Positions 16,485-25,151 of a stretch of DNA of 64,000 nt are shown here, one piece after another (position 1 is the stretch's first letter; each line of letters opens with the position of its first letter). The translations under genes and the position numbers were made by a program. The DNA comes from Zwartia panacis (GTDB lineage: Bacteria; Pseudomonadota; Gammaproteobacteria; Burkholderiales; Burkholderiaceae_B): assembly GCF_030410395.1 (NCBI RefSeq), contig NZ_JAUHHF010000011.1, positions 52,064 through 116,063 of the forward strand, written 5' to 3'. The notes below the pieces were generated by a model. The model was not told the DNA's origin and made no database searches. It saw only the letters and a list, made by a program, of their open reading frames with translations.

Positions 16485-17623
16485 CGGTAGATCGGGACGC
16501 CGCATGGCAACCCCTCAAAGGCGTGCGTATTGTTGATTTTTCCGTGCTGTTGCCCGGTCCTCTTTCGACAGTCTTGTTGGCGGATCTTGGCGCTGAAGTT
16601 GTCAAAATCGAAGCGCCGACTGGCGATCCGGCAAGACATCTTTTACCGGGCGTTTTCAACACGCTGAATCGAAATAAGCGTGGCGTCATGCTGGATCTGA
16701 AAGATCCTGCGAATATGCCGCGGGTCGCTGAACTGATGTGCTGGGCCGATGTAGTGGTCGAATCTTTTCGTCCGGGTGTCGCGCAACGCATTGGAATTGG
16801 TGTTGAAGTAGCGCGCAGCCATAATCCTCGAATCATTTACTGCTCAATGTCCGGTTTTGGTCAAGACGGCCCTTGGCGCGCCAAACCGGGGCATGATCTG
16901 ACATACAGTGCGGCGGCGGGTGCAATGTCCCACCCGGGAAGCTGGGGTCAGCATCCTGCTCGCTCAAGTCTACCCGTCGGAGATCTGGTCGCAGGCATGA
17001 TGGCTTCAAACGCGATACTGGCTGCTTTGCGCGAGAGAGATCTCACCGGACAGTCTGCGCATCTGGATCTCAGTATTTTCGAAGCGATGTTTTTTTGCGC
17101 AGCGACACGTCATGGGTTGGATCAAGAGGTGGATCTGACGAGTCACCTGTTTCCGGGTAATGACCTCTATCAGACTGCAGATGACAAAACACTTGCCCTG
17201 GGTTTGATGGAAGACCACTACTGGCAAGTGTTTTGCGATCGAGCCGCGGTCGTAGATGACAAGATGTTAGCTGTACGAGGTCTTGATGAGCATGCCCGGC
17301 GTGCTCGAGGCGATGCGCTCACAGCGACACTCAAGACATTGATTCGAGCTCGGACGCTTGAGCAGTGGTACGCGTTGCTGCGGGACAGTGACATCCCGTT
17401 TGAAGCATGTCTGACGCCCGCTCAAGCGGCCAGCTCGACGCATCTGCACGCGCGAGGGCGAGTCGTACAGCAAGCGGGTCAACAGTTTGTGCCCTTTCCA
17501 GTCACGGTCGATGGCCACCGCCGTCCCGCAGTGTCTCGCACCTGTCCGCATCTTGGGCAGGATACTGAGGCTTTTTTCAGTCAGATTCAAAGCGCCCAGC
17601 AATGCGCTGATTTAAAAGTATGA
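16481..17623 (+). CDS. CaiB/BaiF family CoA-transferase 2
   Basis: A 380-residue family III CoA-transferase, distinct from the preceding one. Marks: VRIVDFSVLLPGPLSTVLLA, GAEVVKIEAP, LNRNKRGVMLDLK, and FGQDGPWRAKPGHDLTY with the catalytic Asp. The ATG overlaps the stop of the first transferase (ATGA, 16481-16484), so the two are made together. Two different CaiB-type proteins in tandem may form a heteromeric enzyme or serve two steps or substrates. The stop is followed at once by the ribosome site of the acyl-CoA dehydrogenase. Confidence 0.88.
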   Translation: MTVDRDAAWQPLKGVRIVDFSVLLPGPLSTVLLADLGAEVVKIEAPTGDPARHLLPGVFNTLNRNKRGVMLDLKDPANMPRVAELMCWADVVVESFRPGVAQRIGIGVEVARSHNPRIIYCSMSGFGQDGPWRAKPGHDLTYSAAAGAMSHPGSWGQHPARSSLPVGDLVAGMMASNAILAALRERDLTGQSAHLDLSIFEAMFFCAATRHGLDQEVDLTSHLFPGNDLYQTADDKTLALGLMEDHYWQVFCDRAAVVDDKMLAVRGLDEHARRARGDALTATLKTLIRARTLEQWYALLRDSDIPFEACLTPAQAASSTHLHARGRVVQQAGQQFVPFPVTVDGHRRPAVSRTCPHLGQDTEAFFSQIQSAQQCADLKV

Positions 17624-17633
17624 AGGAGTGACA

Positions 17634-18800
17634 ATGGATTTTTCATTTTCGGAAGAGCAACAAACGATTCGCGAAGCGATCAGTAAGATTTGCGAACAAT
17701 TCGATGATCAGTATTGGCTGGAAAAGGACCGCAATGGCGGCTTTCCAGTGGAATTGCATCAGGCGCTCGCGAAAGACGGTTGGTTGGGAATTTGTATCCC
17801 TGAGCAATACGGCGGCTCGGGTCTCGGGATCACCGAAGCCACCATCATGATGCAGGCGATCAGCGAATCGGGTGCGGGGATGACCGGTGCCTCGTCTGTG
17901 CATATGAATATTTTTGGTTTGAATCCTGTTGTGCAGTTTGCGACAGAGGAACAAAAAATGCGGATGTTGCCACCTCTGATCGAGGGACGCGAGCGTGCGT
18001 GTTTTGCGGTCACTGAGCCCAACACAGGACTCAATACGACGCAGCTGAAAGTCAAAGCGGAGCGTCAAGGTGACCATTATGTGCTGAGCGGAACCAAAGT
18101 GTGGATTTCGACGGCCCAGGTTGCCGAGAAAATGCTGATTTTGGCGCGGACGACGCCGCTTGAGGATTGTAAAAAGCACACGGATGGATTGAGCCTTTTT
18201 TATACGGACCTGGATCGTCGCTTCGTACGTGTCCATGAGATCGAAAAAATGGGCCGTAAAGCCGTCGATTCGAACGAATTGTTTATCGATGGACTCAAGG
18301 TGCCGGTAGAAGATCGAATCGGTGAAGAGGGCAAAGGTTTTCACTACATCATGCATGGCATGAATGCCGAACGCATTTTGATTGCCGCCGAAGGGATTGG
18401 TCTGGGGCGCGTCGCGCTCAAGCGTGCGACCGAGTATGCCAAAGAACGGATTGTATTTGATCGTCCGATCGGGATGAATCAAGGTATCCAGCATCCTCTT
18501 GCCGCATGCTGGATGGAGCTTGAAGCTGCTAATTTGATGGTGTTTAACGCGGCCACGTTGTTTGACAAGGGTGAGTCGTGCGGTGCGCAGGCCAATGCGG
18601 CGAAATACCTTGCGGGCGAAGCAGGATTCAACGCTTGCCAGCAAGCGGTCATGACGCATGGCGGGTTTGGTTATGCCAAGGAATACCATGTCGAGCGCTA
18701 TTTGCGCGAGGTCTTGATCACACGTATTGCGCCGGTCAGTCCTCAGCTGGTGCTGTGCTTTATCGCCGAGCGAGTGCTTGGTTTGCCCAAATCATATTAG
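17634..18800 (+). CDS. Acyl-CoA dehydrogenase family protein
   Basis: A 388-residue FAD enzyme that introduces a C2-C3 double bond into an acyl-CoA. The N-terminal FSFSEEQQTIREAI, the FAD/substrate loop CFAVTEPNTGLNTTQ, and GTKVWISTA are normal for the family. The usual late catalytic Glu (EGT motif) is missing: the C-terminus reads RIAPVSPQLVL. A Glu sits instead in GMNAERILIAAEG at about residue 246, the position used by isovaleryl-CoA dehydrogenase-type enzymes. That suggests a branched substrate. Start 17634 has AAGGAG 5 bases upstream, overlapping the previous stop; a GTG six bases earlier lies in the ribosome site. It is in the C5-acid candidate operon. Confidence 0.9.
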   Translation: MDFSFSEEQQTIREAISKICEQFDDQYWLEKDRNGGFPVELHQALAKDGWLGICIPEQYGGSGLGITEATIMMQAISESGAGMTGASSVHMNIFGLNPVVQFATEEQKMRMLPPLIEGRERACFAVTEPNTGLNTTQLKVKAERQGDHYVLSGTKVWISTAQVAEKMLILARTTPLEDCKKHTDGLSLFYTDLDRRFVRVHEIEKMGRKAVDSNELFIDGLKVPVEDRIGEEGKGFHYIMHGMNAERILIAAEGIGLGRVALKRATEYAKERIVFDRPIGMNQGIQHPLAACWMELEAANLMVFNAATLFDKGESCGAQANAAKYLAGEAGFNACQQAVMTHGGFGYAKEYHVERYLREVLITRIAPVSPQLVLCFIAERVLGLPKSY

Positions 18801-18809
18801 GAGATTGTG

Positions 18810-19262
18810 ATGGCTGGTTTGTATTACGAAGAGTTCGAGATCGGGCAGATTTTTAAACACTCGATGACGCGCACGGTCACTGAAATGGACAACGTGCTGT
18901 TCTCGACCTTGACGATGAATCCGCAGCCTTTGCATCTGGATGCCGAATTTGCATCTAAGACGGAGTTTGGTCGGATTTTGGTCAACAGCTTGTTCACGCT
19001 GGGTTTAGTGATCGGGATTTCGGTTGGCGAAACCACGCTTGGTACCACAATCGCGAATCTCGGTATGACGGATACGCGTTTTCCAAGCCCTGTTTTTTAT
19101 GGGGATACGATTCGTGTTGAAACGACCATTGTCTCCAAGCGCTTGAGCAAGTCGCGCACGGATGCCGGCATTGTTGAGTTTGAGCATCGCGGCATTAATC
19201 AACGGGGAGAGATCGTCTGTATCTGCCGCCGTTCTGGTTTCATGAAGTGCAAACCGGTTTGA
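18810..19262 (+). CDS. MaoC-like acyl-CoA hydratase
   Basis: A 150-residue single hot-dog protein of the MaoC family, which adds water to enoyl-CoA. The hydratase-2 region reads TMNPQPLHLDAEFA: the conserved Asn-Pro and His are kept, while the Gly-Asp that normally precedes them is changed to Leu-Thr. Such variants are found among mesaconyl-CoA and beta-methylmalyl-CoA (de)hydratase-like proteins. AGGAG lies 6 bases before ATG 18810; a GTG three bases earlier is less likely. Placed right after the dehydrogenase, it would hydrate its product before the CitE-like lyase cleaves it. Confidence 0.85.
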   Translation: MAGLYYEEFEIGQIFKHSMTRTVTEMDNVLFSTLTMNPQPLHLDAEFASKTEFGRILVNSLFTLGLVIGISVGETTLGTTIANLGMTDTRFPSPVFYGDTIRVETTIVSKRLSKSRTDAGIVEFEHRGINQRGEIVCICRRSGFMKCKPV

Positions 19263-19281
19263 TGCAGTTCTGCACACAATT

Positions 19282-20559
19282 ATGATGTTGCAAGCAGGAC
19301 CCAAGCGGTATCTGCCTGACACCCAGATGGCGTTGGTGGTGTTGGTGATTTGTTTTGTCTTTAATATGCTGGGACGTGGCGTGGGAGATACCTATGTCAC
19401 ATTTCTGCTGCCATTGGAGACGGAGTTTGGGTGGAGTCGTTCCGAGCTCTCGAGCGTCTACAGTATTTACATGGTCGCCAACGGTTTGTCGGCGCCCTTT
19501 GTCGGTGTGCTCTTTGATCGCTGGGGACCGCGTCTGGTCTATTTGCTTGGCGTGGGCTGTTTAGGACTCGGTTATTTTTTTGCGGGTAGTCTCACACAAT
19601 TGTGGCAATTTCACTTGTGTATTGGCATCGCGGGTGGAATCGGTATTTCAGCGATTGGAATGGTCCCTTCCGCGAGTTTGATCAGCAGATGGTTTCCCAC
19701 GAGTACCAGCACGGCCATTGGCATTGCCTATGCGGGCTTTGGAGCCGGTACGCTGGTGTTGGTCCCCTTTGCCCAGTATTTGAATCAGGCGCTCGGTTGG
19801 CGCGACGCTTATCATGTGATTGGCGGCAGTCTGCTGATCGCTCTGCCGATCGTCATGTTGTTGCCCTGGCGAGTGATACGGGCGGGTGTTGCGACTGCGA
19901 CAAACACCACACACGCATCTAACGCCTCAAACACTACACACACTACAAAAAAATCGTCCTTACCGAAATCTTCGCCGTTGCGGGCGGCTTTGCGTCATTC
20001 GGGTTTTTGGGGGCTCGCACAGGCTTTTTTCTTTACCTCAGTCGTGGTCTACACCGTACTGGTGCAGATGATCGCTTATCTTGTATCAACGGGTTTCACG
20101 CCGATCGAAGCCGCAAGCGCTTTTGGTTTTGCAGGTATTTTGTCTGTGCTGGGTGTAGGCTCGGCGGGTCGCCTGGCTGATGTTCTTGGTCCAAGACGGA
20201 CCGCCACGTTAACCTTCATATGCACAACGCTTGGTCTGGCGAGTTTGTTGGCCCTGAGTTATTTTCCCTCGCACTGGTTTTTGATGACTTTTGTCGCGTT
20301 TTTCGGGATTGCTCAGGGCGCGCGTGGACCGATTATTTCCGGGTTGTGTTCAAAACTCTTTCCTGGTCCCGGTCTTGCGACGATTTATGGTGTCACCTAC
20401 GCTTGTATGTCAGTGGGTGCCGCCTCGGGCGCCATGATGTCCGGACTTTTATACGACTGGACCGGGGGATATCAGGCCAGCATTATTTTTTCGATGTTAA
20501 ATGTCATCTTGGCGGTGTCCCCATTCTGGGTCTATCGTGAACTCAGAAAATTTGGCTGA
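19282..20559 (+). CDS. MFS transporter of the C5-acid candidate operon
   Basis: A major facilitator superfamily carrier of about 425 residues and 12 hydrophobic segments, resembling the monocarboxylate/oxalate-formate antiporter branch (YVTFLLPLETEFGWSRSELS, FDRWGPRLVY). The central cytosolic loop carries a low-complexity stretch rich in Thr, Asn, Ser and His at about residues 209-225. It starts 19 bases after the MaoC gene, and so is likely the uptake system for the acid degraded by this operon. The start is uncertain: 19282 has tandem ATGs and no clear ribosome site; ATG 19330 (MALVVLVICF) is the alternative. Confidence 0.85.
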   Translation: MMLQAGPKRYLPDTQMALVVLVICFVFNMLGRGVGDTYVTFLLPLETEFGWSRSELSSVYSIYMVANGLSAPFVGVLFDRWGPRLVYLLGVGCLGLGYFFAGSLTQLWQFHLCIGIAGGIGISAIGMVPSASLISRWFPTSTSTAIGIAYAGFGAGTLVLVPFAQYLNQALGWRDAYHVIGGSLLIALPIVMLLPWRVIRAGVATATNTTHASNASNTTHTTKKSSLPKSSPLRAALRHSGFWGLAQAFFFTSVVVYTVLVQMIAYLVSTGFTPIEAASAFGFAGILSVLGVGSAGRLADVLGPRRTATLTFICTTLGLASLLALSYFPSHWFLMTFVAFFGIAQGARGPIISGLCSKLFPGPGLATIYGVTYACMSVGAASGAMMSGLLYDWTGGYQASIIFSMLNVILAVSPFWVYRELRKFG

Positions 20560-20582
20560 GTCATGAACATGATGAGAACAAG

Positions 20583-21164
20583 ATGAAATCATTCCGGATT
20601 TTTTTTCTGATGGTGTGGGCGATGTTATGCGCATCGCCGGCCCTCAGCGCAAGCTGGGTCGATAGCCTGAGAGAGGGTCCGTATGTGCTGATGATTCGGC
20701 ACGCTGACGCGCCTGGCTTTAGTGATCCGCCAGGATTCAAGATCGGAGATTGTTCGACACAGAGAAACTTGGGCGAGCGTGGTCGTCAGCAAGCACGGGA
20801 TTTAGGCCTTTGGCTCAAGCAGCAGGGCATCGATTCCGCGCAAGTGTTGAGCAGCGCCTGGTGTCGCTGTGTCGATACAGCAACGCTACTGGCAAAGGGT
20901 CCTGTGACGATTGAGCCCTCGCTTGGTTCTTTTTTTCAAAACGTCAGTGAATCAGGTCCGCAGACGGCGGCGCTTCGCGTTTTGCTTGCTGACCGACTCA
21001 AGGGGTCTGTACCTCGCAAACCGCTGATCCTTGTCACGCATCAGGTCAATATTTCCGCCTACACCGGTGAGTCTGTTGGGCAAGGGGATGTGATGTTGGT
21101 CAAGGTTGGGCCCCGGGGCGAATACCTTTCGCATCGGTCTATTTCTGTTTCCCAAGCAAACTAA
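20583..21164 (+). CDS. Exported histidine phosphatase family protein
   Basis: A 193-residue histidine phosphatase (phosphoglycerate mutase-like fold) with a signal peptide (hydrophobic FFLMVWAMLCASPALS, cut near LSA-S), so periplasmic. The catalytic motif is MIRHADAPG, the RHG triad in its RHA form. The second Arg is in SSAWCRCVDTA and the second catalytic His in ILVTHQVNISAYTG. It probably removes phosphate from a small molecule; small exported members of this type are often of unknown substrate. It starts 23 bases after the MFS gene, so it may be at the tail of the same transcript. Confidence 0.88.
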   Translation: MKSFRIFFLMVWAMLCASPALSASWVDSLREGPYVLMIRHADAPGFSDPPGFKIGDCSTQRNLGERGRQQARDLGLWLKQQGIDSAQVLSSAWCRCVDTATLLAKGPVTIEPSLGSFFQNVSESGPQTAALRVLLADRLKGSVPRKPLILVTHQVNISAYTGESVGQGDVMLVKVGPRGEYLSHRSISVSQAN

Positions 21165-21232
21165 GCTCAACTCAGCCTAAATGCGGCGATAATGGCGACA
21201 CTTTTGAGCGCGTGTTGAGGGAAATGATCGGT

Positions 21233-22063
21233 ATGACCGAGCAAACGATATATTTGTGGAAGGCATTTTTTTTAGGGATCGTCGAGGGCATCACTGAGTT
21301 TTTGCCGATCTCCAGTACAGGGCACCTGATACTTTTTGGTGACTGGATCAATTTCGAATCCAACGAAGCCAAGGTCTTTGAGGTAGTGATCCAGCTGGGG
21401 TCGATTCTGGCGGTGGTGTGGATCTTTCGCCAACGTCTGTTTCAAATGATCAGAGGCACGCTTCGGCTGGAGCCCGTCGAGGTGGCTTTTACCCGAAATC
21501 TCTTGATTGCTTTTTTGCCATCGGCGATCGTGGGGCTCTTGTTCATCAAGGCCATCAAAGCCTTGTTTTTCCATCCAGGTGTCGTGGTGGTGACACTGGT
21601 GCTGGGGGGGCTGATTATGTTGTGGGTCGAGCGCCGCCGTCCAGCCAACAGCGCGCTGGACAATGCCAATCAAGTCCAAACACTTGAAAAAATAACCTGG
21701 AAGCAGGCGCTGGTTGTGGGTTGCGCGCAATGTCTGGCGATGATCCCAGGGACCTCGCGTTCAGGCGCAACCATCATTGCTGGCATGTTGTCTGGTATCC
21801 AGCGAAAAACAGCGACTGAGTTTTCCTTCTTTTTGGCGATGCCAACCATGCTGGCTGCCGCTGTCTATGATTTTTATAAGCATGCGCATTTGCTCACTCA
21901 GCAAGATACGCTTGCGATCGCTGTGGGGTTTGTCAGTGCGTTTGTCTGCGCGCTGCTAGTTGTGCGCGCCATTCTGGTATTTGTCTCGCGGCACACCTAT
22001 CGTGCGTTCGCCTGGTATCGCATCGCACTGGGCTTGGTGGTGGGTGCCTGGCTGTGGCTCTAA
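21233..22063 (+). CDS. uppP: Undecaprenyl-diphosphate phosphatase
   Basis: Recycles the lipid carrier for cell-wall synthesis by converting undecaprenyl diphosphate to the monophosphate in the inner membrane (UppP/BacA). 276 residues with about 7-8 membrane segments, a normal length. Both signature motifs are intact: EGITEFLPISSTGHL near the start and MIPGTSRSGATIIAGM near residue 165, which hold the catalytic Glu and Arg/Ser. Start chosen at 21233 (MTEQTIYLWKAF) to match the family. In-frame ATG 21224 and GTG 21212 exist, and GAGGGA at 21217-21222 sits too close to 21224. Confidence 0.95.
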   Translation: MTEQTIYLWKAFFLGIVEGITEFLPISSTGHLILFGDWINFESNEAKVFEVVIQLGSILAVVWIFRQRLFQMIRGTLRLEPVEVAFTRNLLIAFLPSAIVGLLFIKAIKALFFHPGVVVVTLVLGGLIMLWVERRRPANSALDNANQVQTLEKITWKQALVVGCAQCLAMIPGTSRSGATIIAGMLSGIQRKTATEFSFFLAMPTMLAAAVYDFYKHAHLLTQQDTLAIAVGFVSAFVCALLVVRAILVFVSRHTYRAFAWYRIALGLVVGAWLWL

Positions 22064-22106
22064 GCCTATAGGTTTTAGTTTTAACAAATAATAAAGGAGA
22101 GAGAGG

Positions 22107-22979
22107 ATGAGGTTATTCAGCTATCTGGACAAGAACAATCAAAAACGCGTGGGCGTGCTCAAGGCTGCGGGTTCGCAGGAGTTCGTGGATCTGGCCGCCA
22201 CCGATGCGACACTTCCCAAGAGCTTGCTGGAGTTGATCGCGACGCCTGGCGCCATGGAGCGCGCAAAAAAGGTTTCTCAAAGCGCCACGGCAGTGACTCA
22301 GTCACTCAAAGATGTCCGCTTCATTCCACTGATTGATCGCCCCAGCAAAATTGTCTGCCTGGGTTTGAATTATGCCGATCACGCAGCCGAAGGCGGTCAC
22401 GCACGTCCCGAGTACCCCAGCTTCTTTATGCGTGGACCGAGCTCGATGGTCGGACATCTGGAGCCCATGATTCGTCCAAAAGCATCTGATAAATTTGATT
22501 TTGAAGCAGAGTTGGCGTTTGTGGTCGGCAAGGCCGGACGCCATTTAACAGCTGAAAATGCGCTGGATCATATTGCTGGTTACAGCGTGTTCAATGATGG
22601 CAGCTTGCGCGATTATCAACGCAAATCTACCCAGTGGACGATCGGTAAAAACTTTGATGCGACCGGTGCCTTTGGTCCCTGGTTGGTGACCCCTGACGAG
22701 TTGCCTCCCGGTGCGGATGGCCTGCGTATCCAGTCGCGTTTGAATGGCCAGGTGATGCAGGATGCCAATACCAAGAGCTTTTTATGGGGTGTTGTCGAAA
22801 CGCTGGTACTGATCACCGAGTGCATGACGCTCGAGCCTGGCGATGTTGTCATTACCGGTACACCGGCAGGTGTAGGCTACGCCAGAAAGCCGCCCGTGTT
22901 CATGAAGCAAGGCGATACGATCGAAGTTGAAATCGAAGGCGTGGGACTGTTGAGTAACCCTGTCGTGGACGAGAAATAA
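22107..22979 (+). CDS. Fumarylacetoacetate hydrolase (FAH) family protein
   Basis: A 290-residue cytosolic FAH-superfamily enzyme. These Mg-dependent enzymes hydrolyse or decarboxylate acyl pyruvates and related 2-keto acids in aromatic and sugar-acid breakdown. The metal site is visible as FEAELAFVVGK (Glu-x-Glu) and FNDGSLRDYQ (Asp). The substrate loop QWTIGKNFDATGAFGPW and the late GDVVITGTPAGVGY are standard. An N-terminal cap of ~75 residues precedes the catalytic domain, as in 2-hydroxyhepta-2,4-diene-1,7-dioate isomerase-like members. A strong AAGGAGAGAG ribosome site precedes the start. It stands alone before a terminator. Confidence 0.88.
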   Translation: MRLFSYLDKNNQKRVGVLKAAGSQEFVDLAATDATLPKSLLELIATPGAMERAKKVSQSATAVTQSLKDVRFIPLIDRPSKIVCLGLNYADHAAEGGHARPEYPSFFMRGPSSMVGHLEPMIRPKASDKFDFEAELAFVVGKAGRHLTAENALDHIAGYSVFNDGSLRDYQRKSTQWTIGKNFDATGAFGPWLVTPDELPPGADGLRIQSRLNGQVMQDANTKSFLWGVVETLVLITECMTLEPGDVVITGTPAGVGYARKPPVFMKQGDTIEVEIEGVGLLSNPVVDEK

Positions 22980-22995
22980 ATTATTCGCTCCACAA

Positions 22996-23023
22996 AAAAG
23001 GGGACACTATGGTGTCCCCTTTT
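22996..23023. terminator. Bidirectional hairpin terminator
   Basis: A 12-bp perfect stem AAAAGGGGACAC (22996-23007) / GTGTCCCCTTTT (23012-23023) with loop TATG. It is flanked by A and T runs and lies between the converging FAH and CoA-transferase genes. Confidence 0.9.
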
Positions 23024-23048
23024 GCGTTGCGCCACAGGAGGTGACGAA

Positions 23049-24245
23049 TCAGACTACGCCCTGTTCCTGGAACTTGGCGATTTCCTCGGCTGAGTAACCG
23101 ACTTCTGCCAGGACCTCTTGCGTGTGCTCACCCCATTGAGGCGCTGTCGTCACGACATCCGCAGGAGTCCGGCTCAGGACAGCAGGTTGCGTAATGAACC
23201 CCTTTTCCTTGCCTGCCTTGTCTTTGACCATTTTCGCGATGTTGGCTTGCTTGACGTGTTTGTCAGCGAACATTTGCGGAACGTTGTAGACCGGACCAGC
23301 AGGCACGCCGGCATTGTTGAGGGCTTCGACCCAATATTCGACAGGTTTAGTTTTGAATACCTCGCTCAGGAGCTTGTTGCAACGGGCGCGGTTGGCTGTA
23401 CGTGTTTTTTCATTCGCAAAGTCCGGATCGGCAATCCACTCGGGATGTCCGACGAGTTCGCATAAGCGTACCCAGTTACCCTGACCTGAGGCGCCGAGGT
23501 TGAAGGAGCCATCGCTCGCTTCAAATAAGCCCATGGGCGTAGACGTGGGGTGATCATTGCCGGCTTGCCCTGCAACATCTCCCTCGTTGAGGTAACGCGC
23601 AGCCTGGAAATCCATCATGGCGATTTGGGCATGCAGCAGCGAGGCGTGCACCCATTGTCCCTTGCCTGAACGCTCACGCTCCAGCAGAGCCGTCAGGATG
23701 CCGATGCCGGCATACAGACCCGCACTCATATCTGCAACAGCAAGACCTGCACGCACTGGACCTTGGCCCGGAATACCGGTGACAGACATCAGCCCGCCCA
23801 TGCCTTGCATGATCTGGTCAAAGCCTGGACGAGAAGCATACGGACCCTCTTGGCCAAAACCTGAAATACTCGCCAGAATGATGCGTGGATTGACCTTGGC
23901 CAGAGACTCGTAATCGATACCGAGTTTCTTCTTAATGTCAGGACGCCAGTTTTCCACGACGACGTCGGCTGTTTTGACCAGACGCATCATGATGTCGAGT
24001 GCGCCGGGTTTTTTAAGATTGAGCGTCATTGCCCGCTTGTTGCGGTTGAGGTTTTGAAAATCACCCCCTTCGCGATTGCCTGCGAACATCCCTTCATTGG
24101 GATCAACGCCTTTGGGAGGCTCGATGCGGATCACATCCGCGCCGAAGTCAGCGAGCAGTCGCACGCAGTTTGGACCCGCGCGCACGCGCGACATGTCAAG
24201 AACACGAAGGTTGGAGAGAGCGGATGAAGCCTGAATTTTAGACAT
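23049..24245 (-). CDS. CaiB/BaiF family CoA-transferase 3
   Basis: A 398-residue family III CoA-transferase: NLRVLDMSRVRAGPNCVRLL at the start, GADVIRIEPP, LNRNKRAMTLNLK, and FGQEGPYASRPGFDQIMQG with the catalytic Asp. It is a single gene, divergent from the crotonase gene across a 119-base gap, which suggests shared control. The pair could activate an acid and then process the enoyl or hydroxyacyl-CoA. It is only distantly similar by eye to the two transferases at 15-17 kb, so it probably has another substrate. Confidence 0.88.
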   Translation of the reverse strand: MSKIQASSALSNLRVLDMSRVRAGPNCVRLLADFGADVIRIEPPKGVDPNEGMFAGNREGGDFQNLNRNKRAMTLNLKKPGALDIMMRLVKTADVVVENWRPDIKKKLGIDYESLAKVNPRIILASISGFGQEGPYASRPGFDQIMQGMGGLMSVTGIPGQGPVRAGLAVADMSAGLYAGIGILTALLERERSGKGQWVHASLLHAQIAMMDFQAARYLNEGDVAGQAGNDHPTSTPMGLFEASDGSFNLGASGQGNWVRLCELVGHPEWIADPDFANEKTRTANRARCNKLLSEVFKTKPVEYWVEALNNAGVPAGPVYNVPQMFADKHVKQANIAKMVKDKAGKEKGFITQPAVLSRTPADVVTTAPQWGEHTQEVLAEVGYSAEEIAKFQEQGVV

Positions 24246-24364
24246 GGTTTTTTTATAGGTGTTGAATAAAGGACTGCCTGTTTTATATGTTGCTTTGAGA
24301 ATTATTGCAAGAGATACTAGGGGCCTTAAAAATATAAAGACAATGGTTACTTAAAGGGACTTTC

Positions 24365-25147
24365 ATGGCCGAGTTATTGATCACTAAAAAAGCAGCGGTT
24401 GGAACGATTACGATCTCCAATCCCAACAAAATGAATGCGATGTCCGTGCAGATGTGGATGGATTTACCCAAAGCGATTCGCGCTTTTGACGCCGATCCAG
24501 AGGTTCGGGTCATCGTGATCACCGGGCAGGGAGAAAAGGCTTTTGTGTCGGGTGCCGATATTTCCCAGTTCGATACTTTGCGCAGCTCGCCACAAACACA
24601 AAAGGACTATGAAGACGCCGTGGCCGACTCGATGATCGCGCCGCTCGAGTGTTCAAAGCCGGTCATCGCCAAGATTCGAGGCTTTTGTTTTGGTGGCGGA
24701 TTGGGTTTGGCGGCAGCTTGTGATATCAGGATTTGTTCTGACAATTCGACTTTTAGAATGCCGGCTGCGCGCCTGGGTCTGGGCTATGGCCATACCGGGA
24801 TCAAACGCTTCACTGATGTGATTGGTCTAGCCAACGCAACGGATATTTTCGTGACGGCACGCCGTTTCGATGCGGCAGACGCCTTGCGCATGGGGTTTGT
24901 TTCGCGTGTGTGTTCAGCCGAAGAAATTGATAGCGTCGTGGATCAATATACTCAGGCTATTTCAGAAAACGCCCCGCTGACGGTGGCGGCGAGTAAGTTT
25001 ATTGTGCGTCAGGTGTGCGCGCATCCTGCCGAGCAGGATCTTGCACGCGCCGAGGAAATGGTCAAAATCTGTTTCGCCAGCGAGGATTTCAAAGAAGGAC
25101 GAGCCGCTTTCATGGAAAAGCGGCCCGCACAATTTAAAGGTCGTTGA
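24365..25147 (+). CDS. Enoyl-CoA hydratase/isomerase (crotonase) family protein, altered active site
   Basis: A 260-residue crotonase-fold protein acting on an acyl-CoA. The oxyanion-hole loops are normal: KAFVSGADISQF and IRGFCFGGGLGLAAACDIRI. The two catalytic Glu of true enoyl-CoA hydratases are not conserved: the FRMPAARLGLGYG segment has Ala in place of the first Glu (usual PE), and NATDIFVTA has Asp at the second. It may be an isomerase, hydrolase or other crotonase activity rather than a hydratase. AAAGGGA lies 5 bases before the start. A terminator that overlaps the next gene's end follows. Confidence 0.88.
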   Translation: MAELLITKKAAVGTITISNPNKMNAMSVQMWMDLPKAIRAFDADPEVRVIVITGQGEKAFVSGADISQFDTLRSSPQTQKDYEDAVADSMIAPLECSKPVIAKIRGFCFGGGLGLAAACDIRICSDNSTFRMPAARLGLGYGHTGIKRFTDVIGLANATDIFVTARRFDAADALRMGFVSRVCSAEEIDSVVDQYTQAISENAPLTVAASKFIVRQVCAHPAEQDLARAEEMVKICFASEDFKEGRAAFMEKRPAQFKGR

Positions 25148-25151
25148 TGAG

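Noticed and set aside
17643..18689. A 348-codon frame antisense to the acyl-CoA dehydrogenase gene
   Set aside because: The plus strand codes a clear family protein with a ribosome site. The antisense product has no recognisable motif and arises from codon bias.
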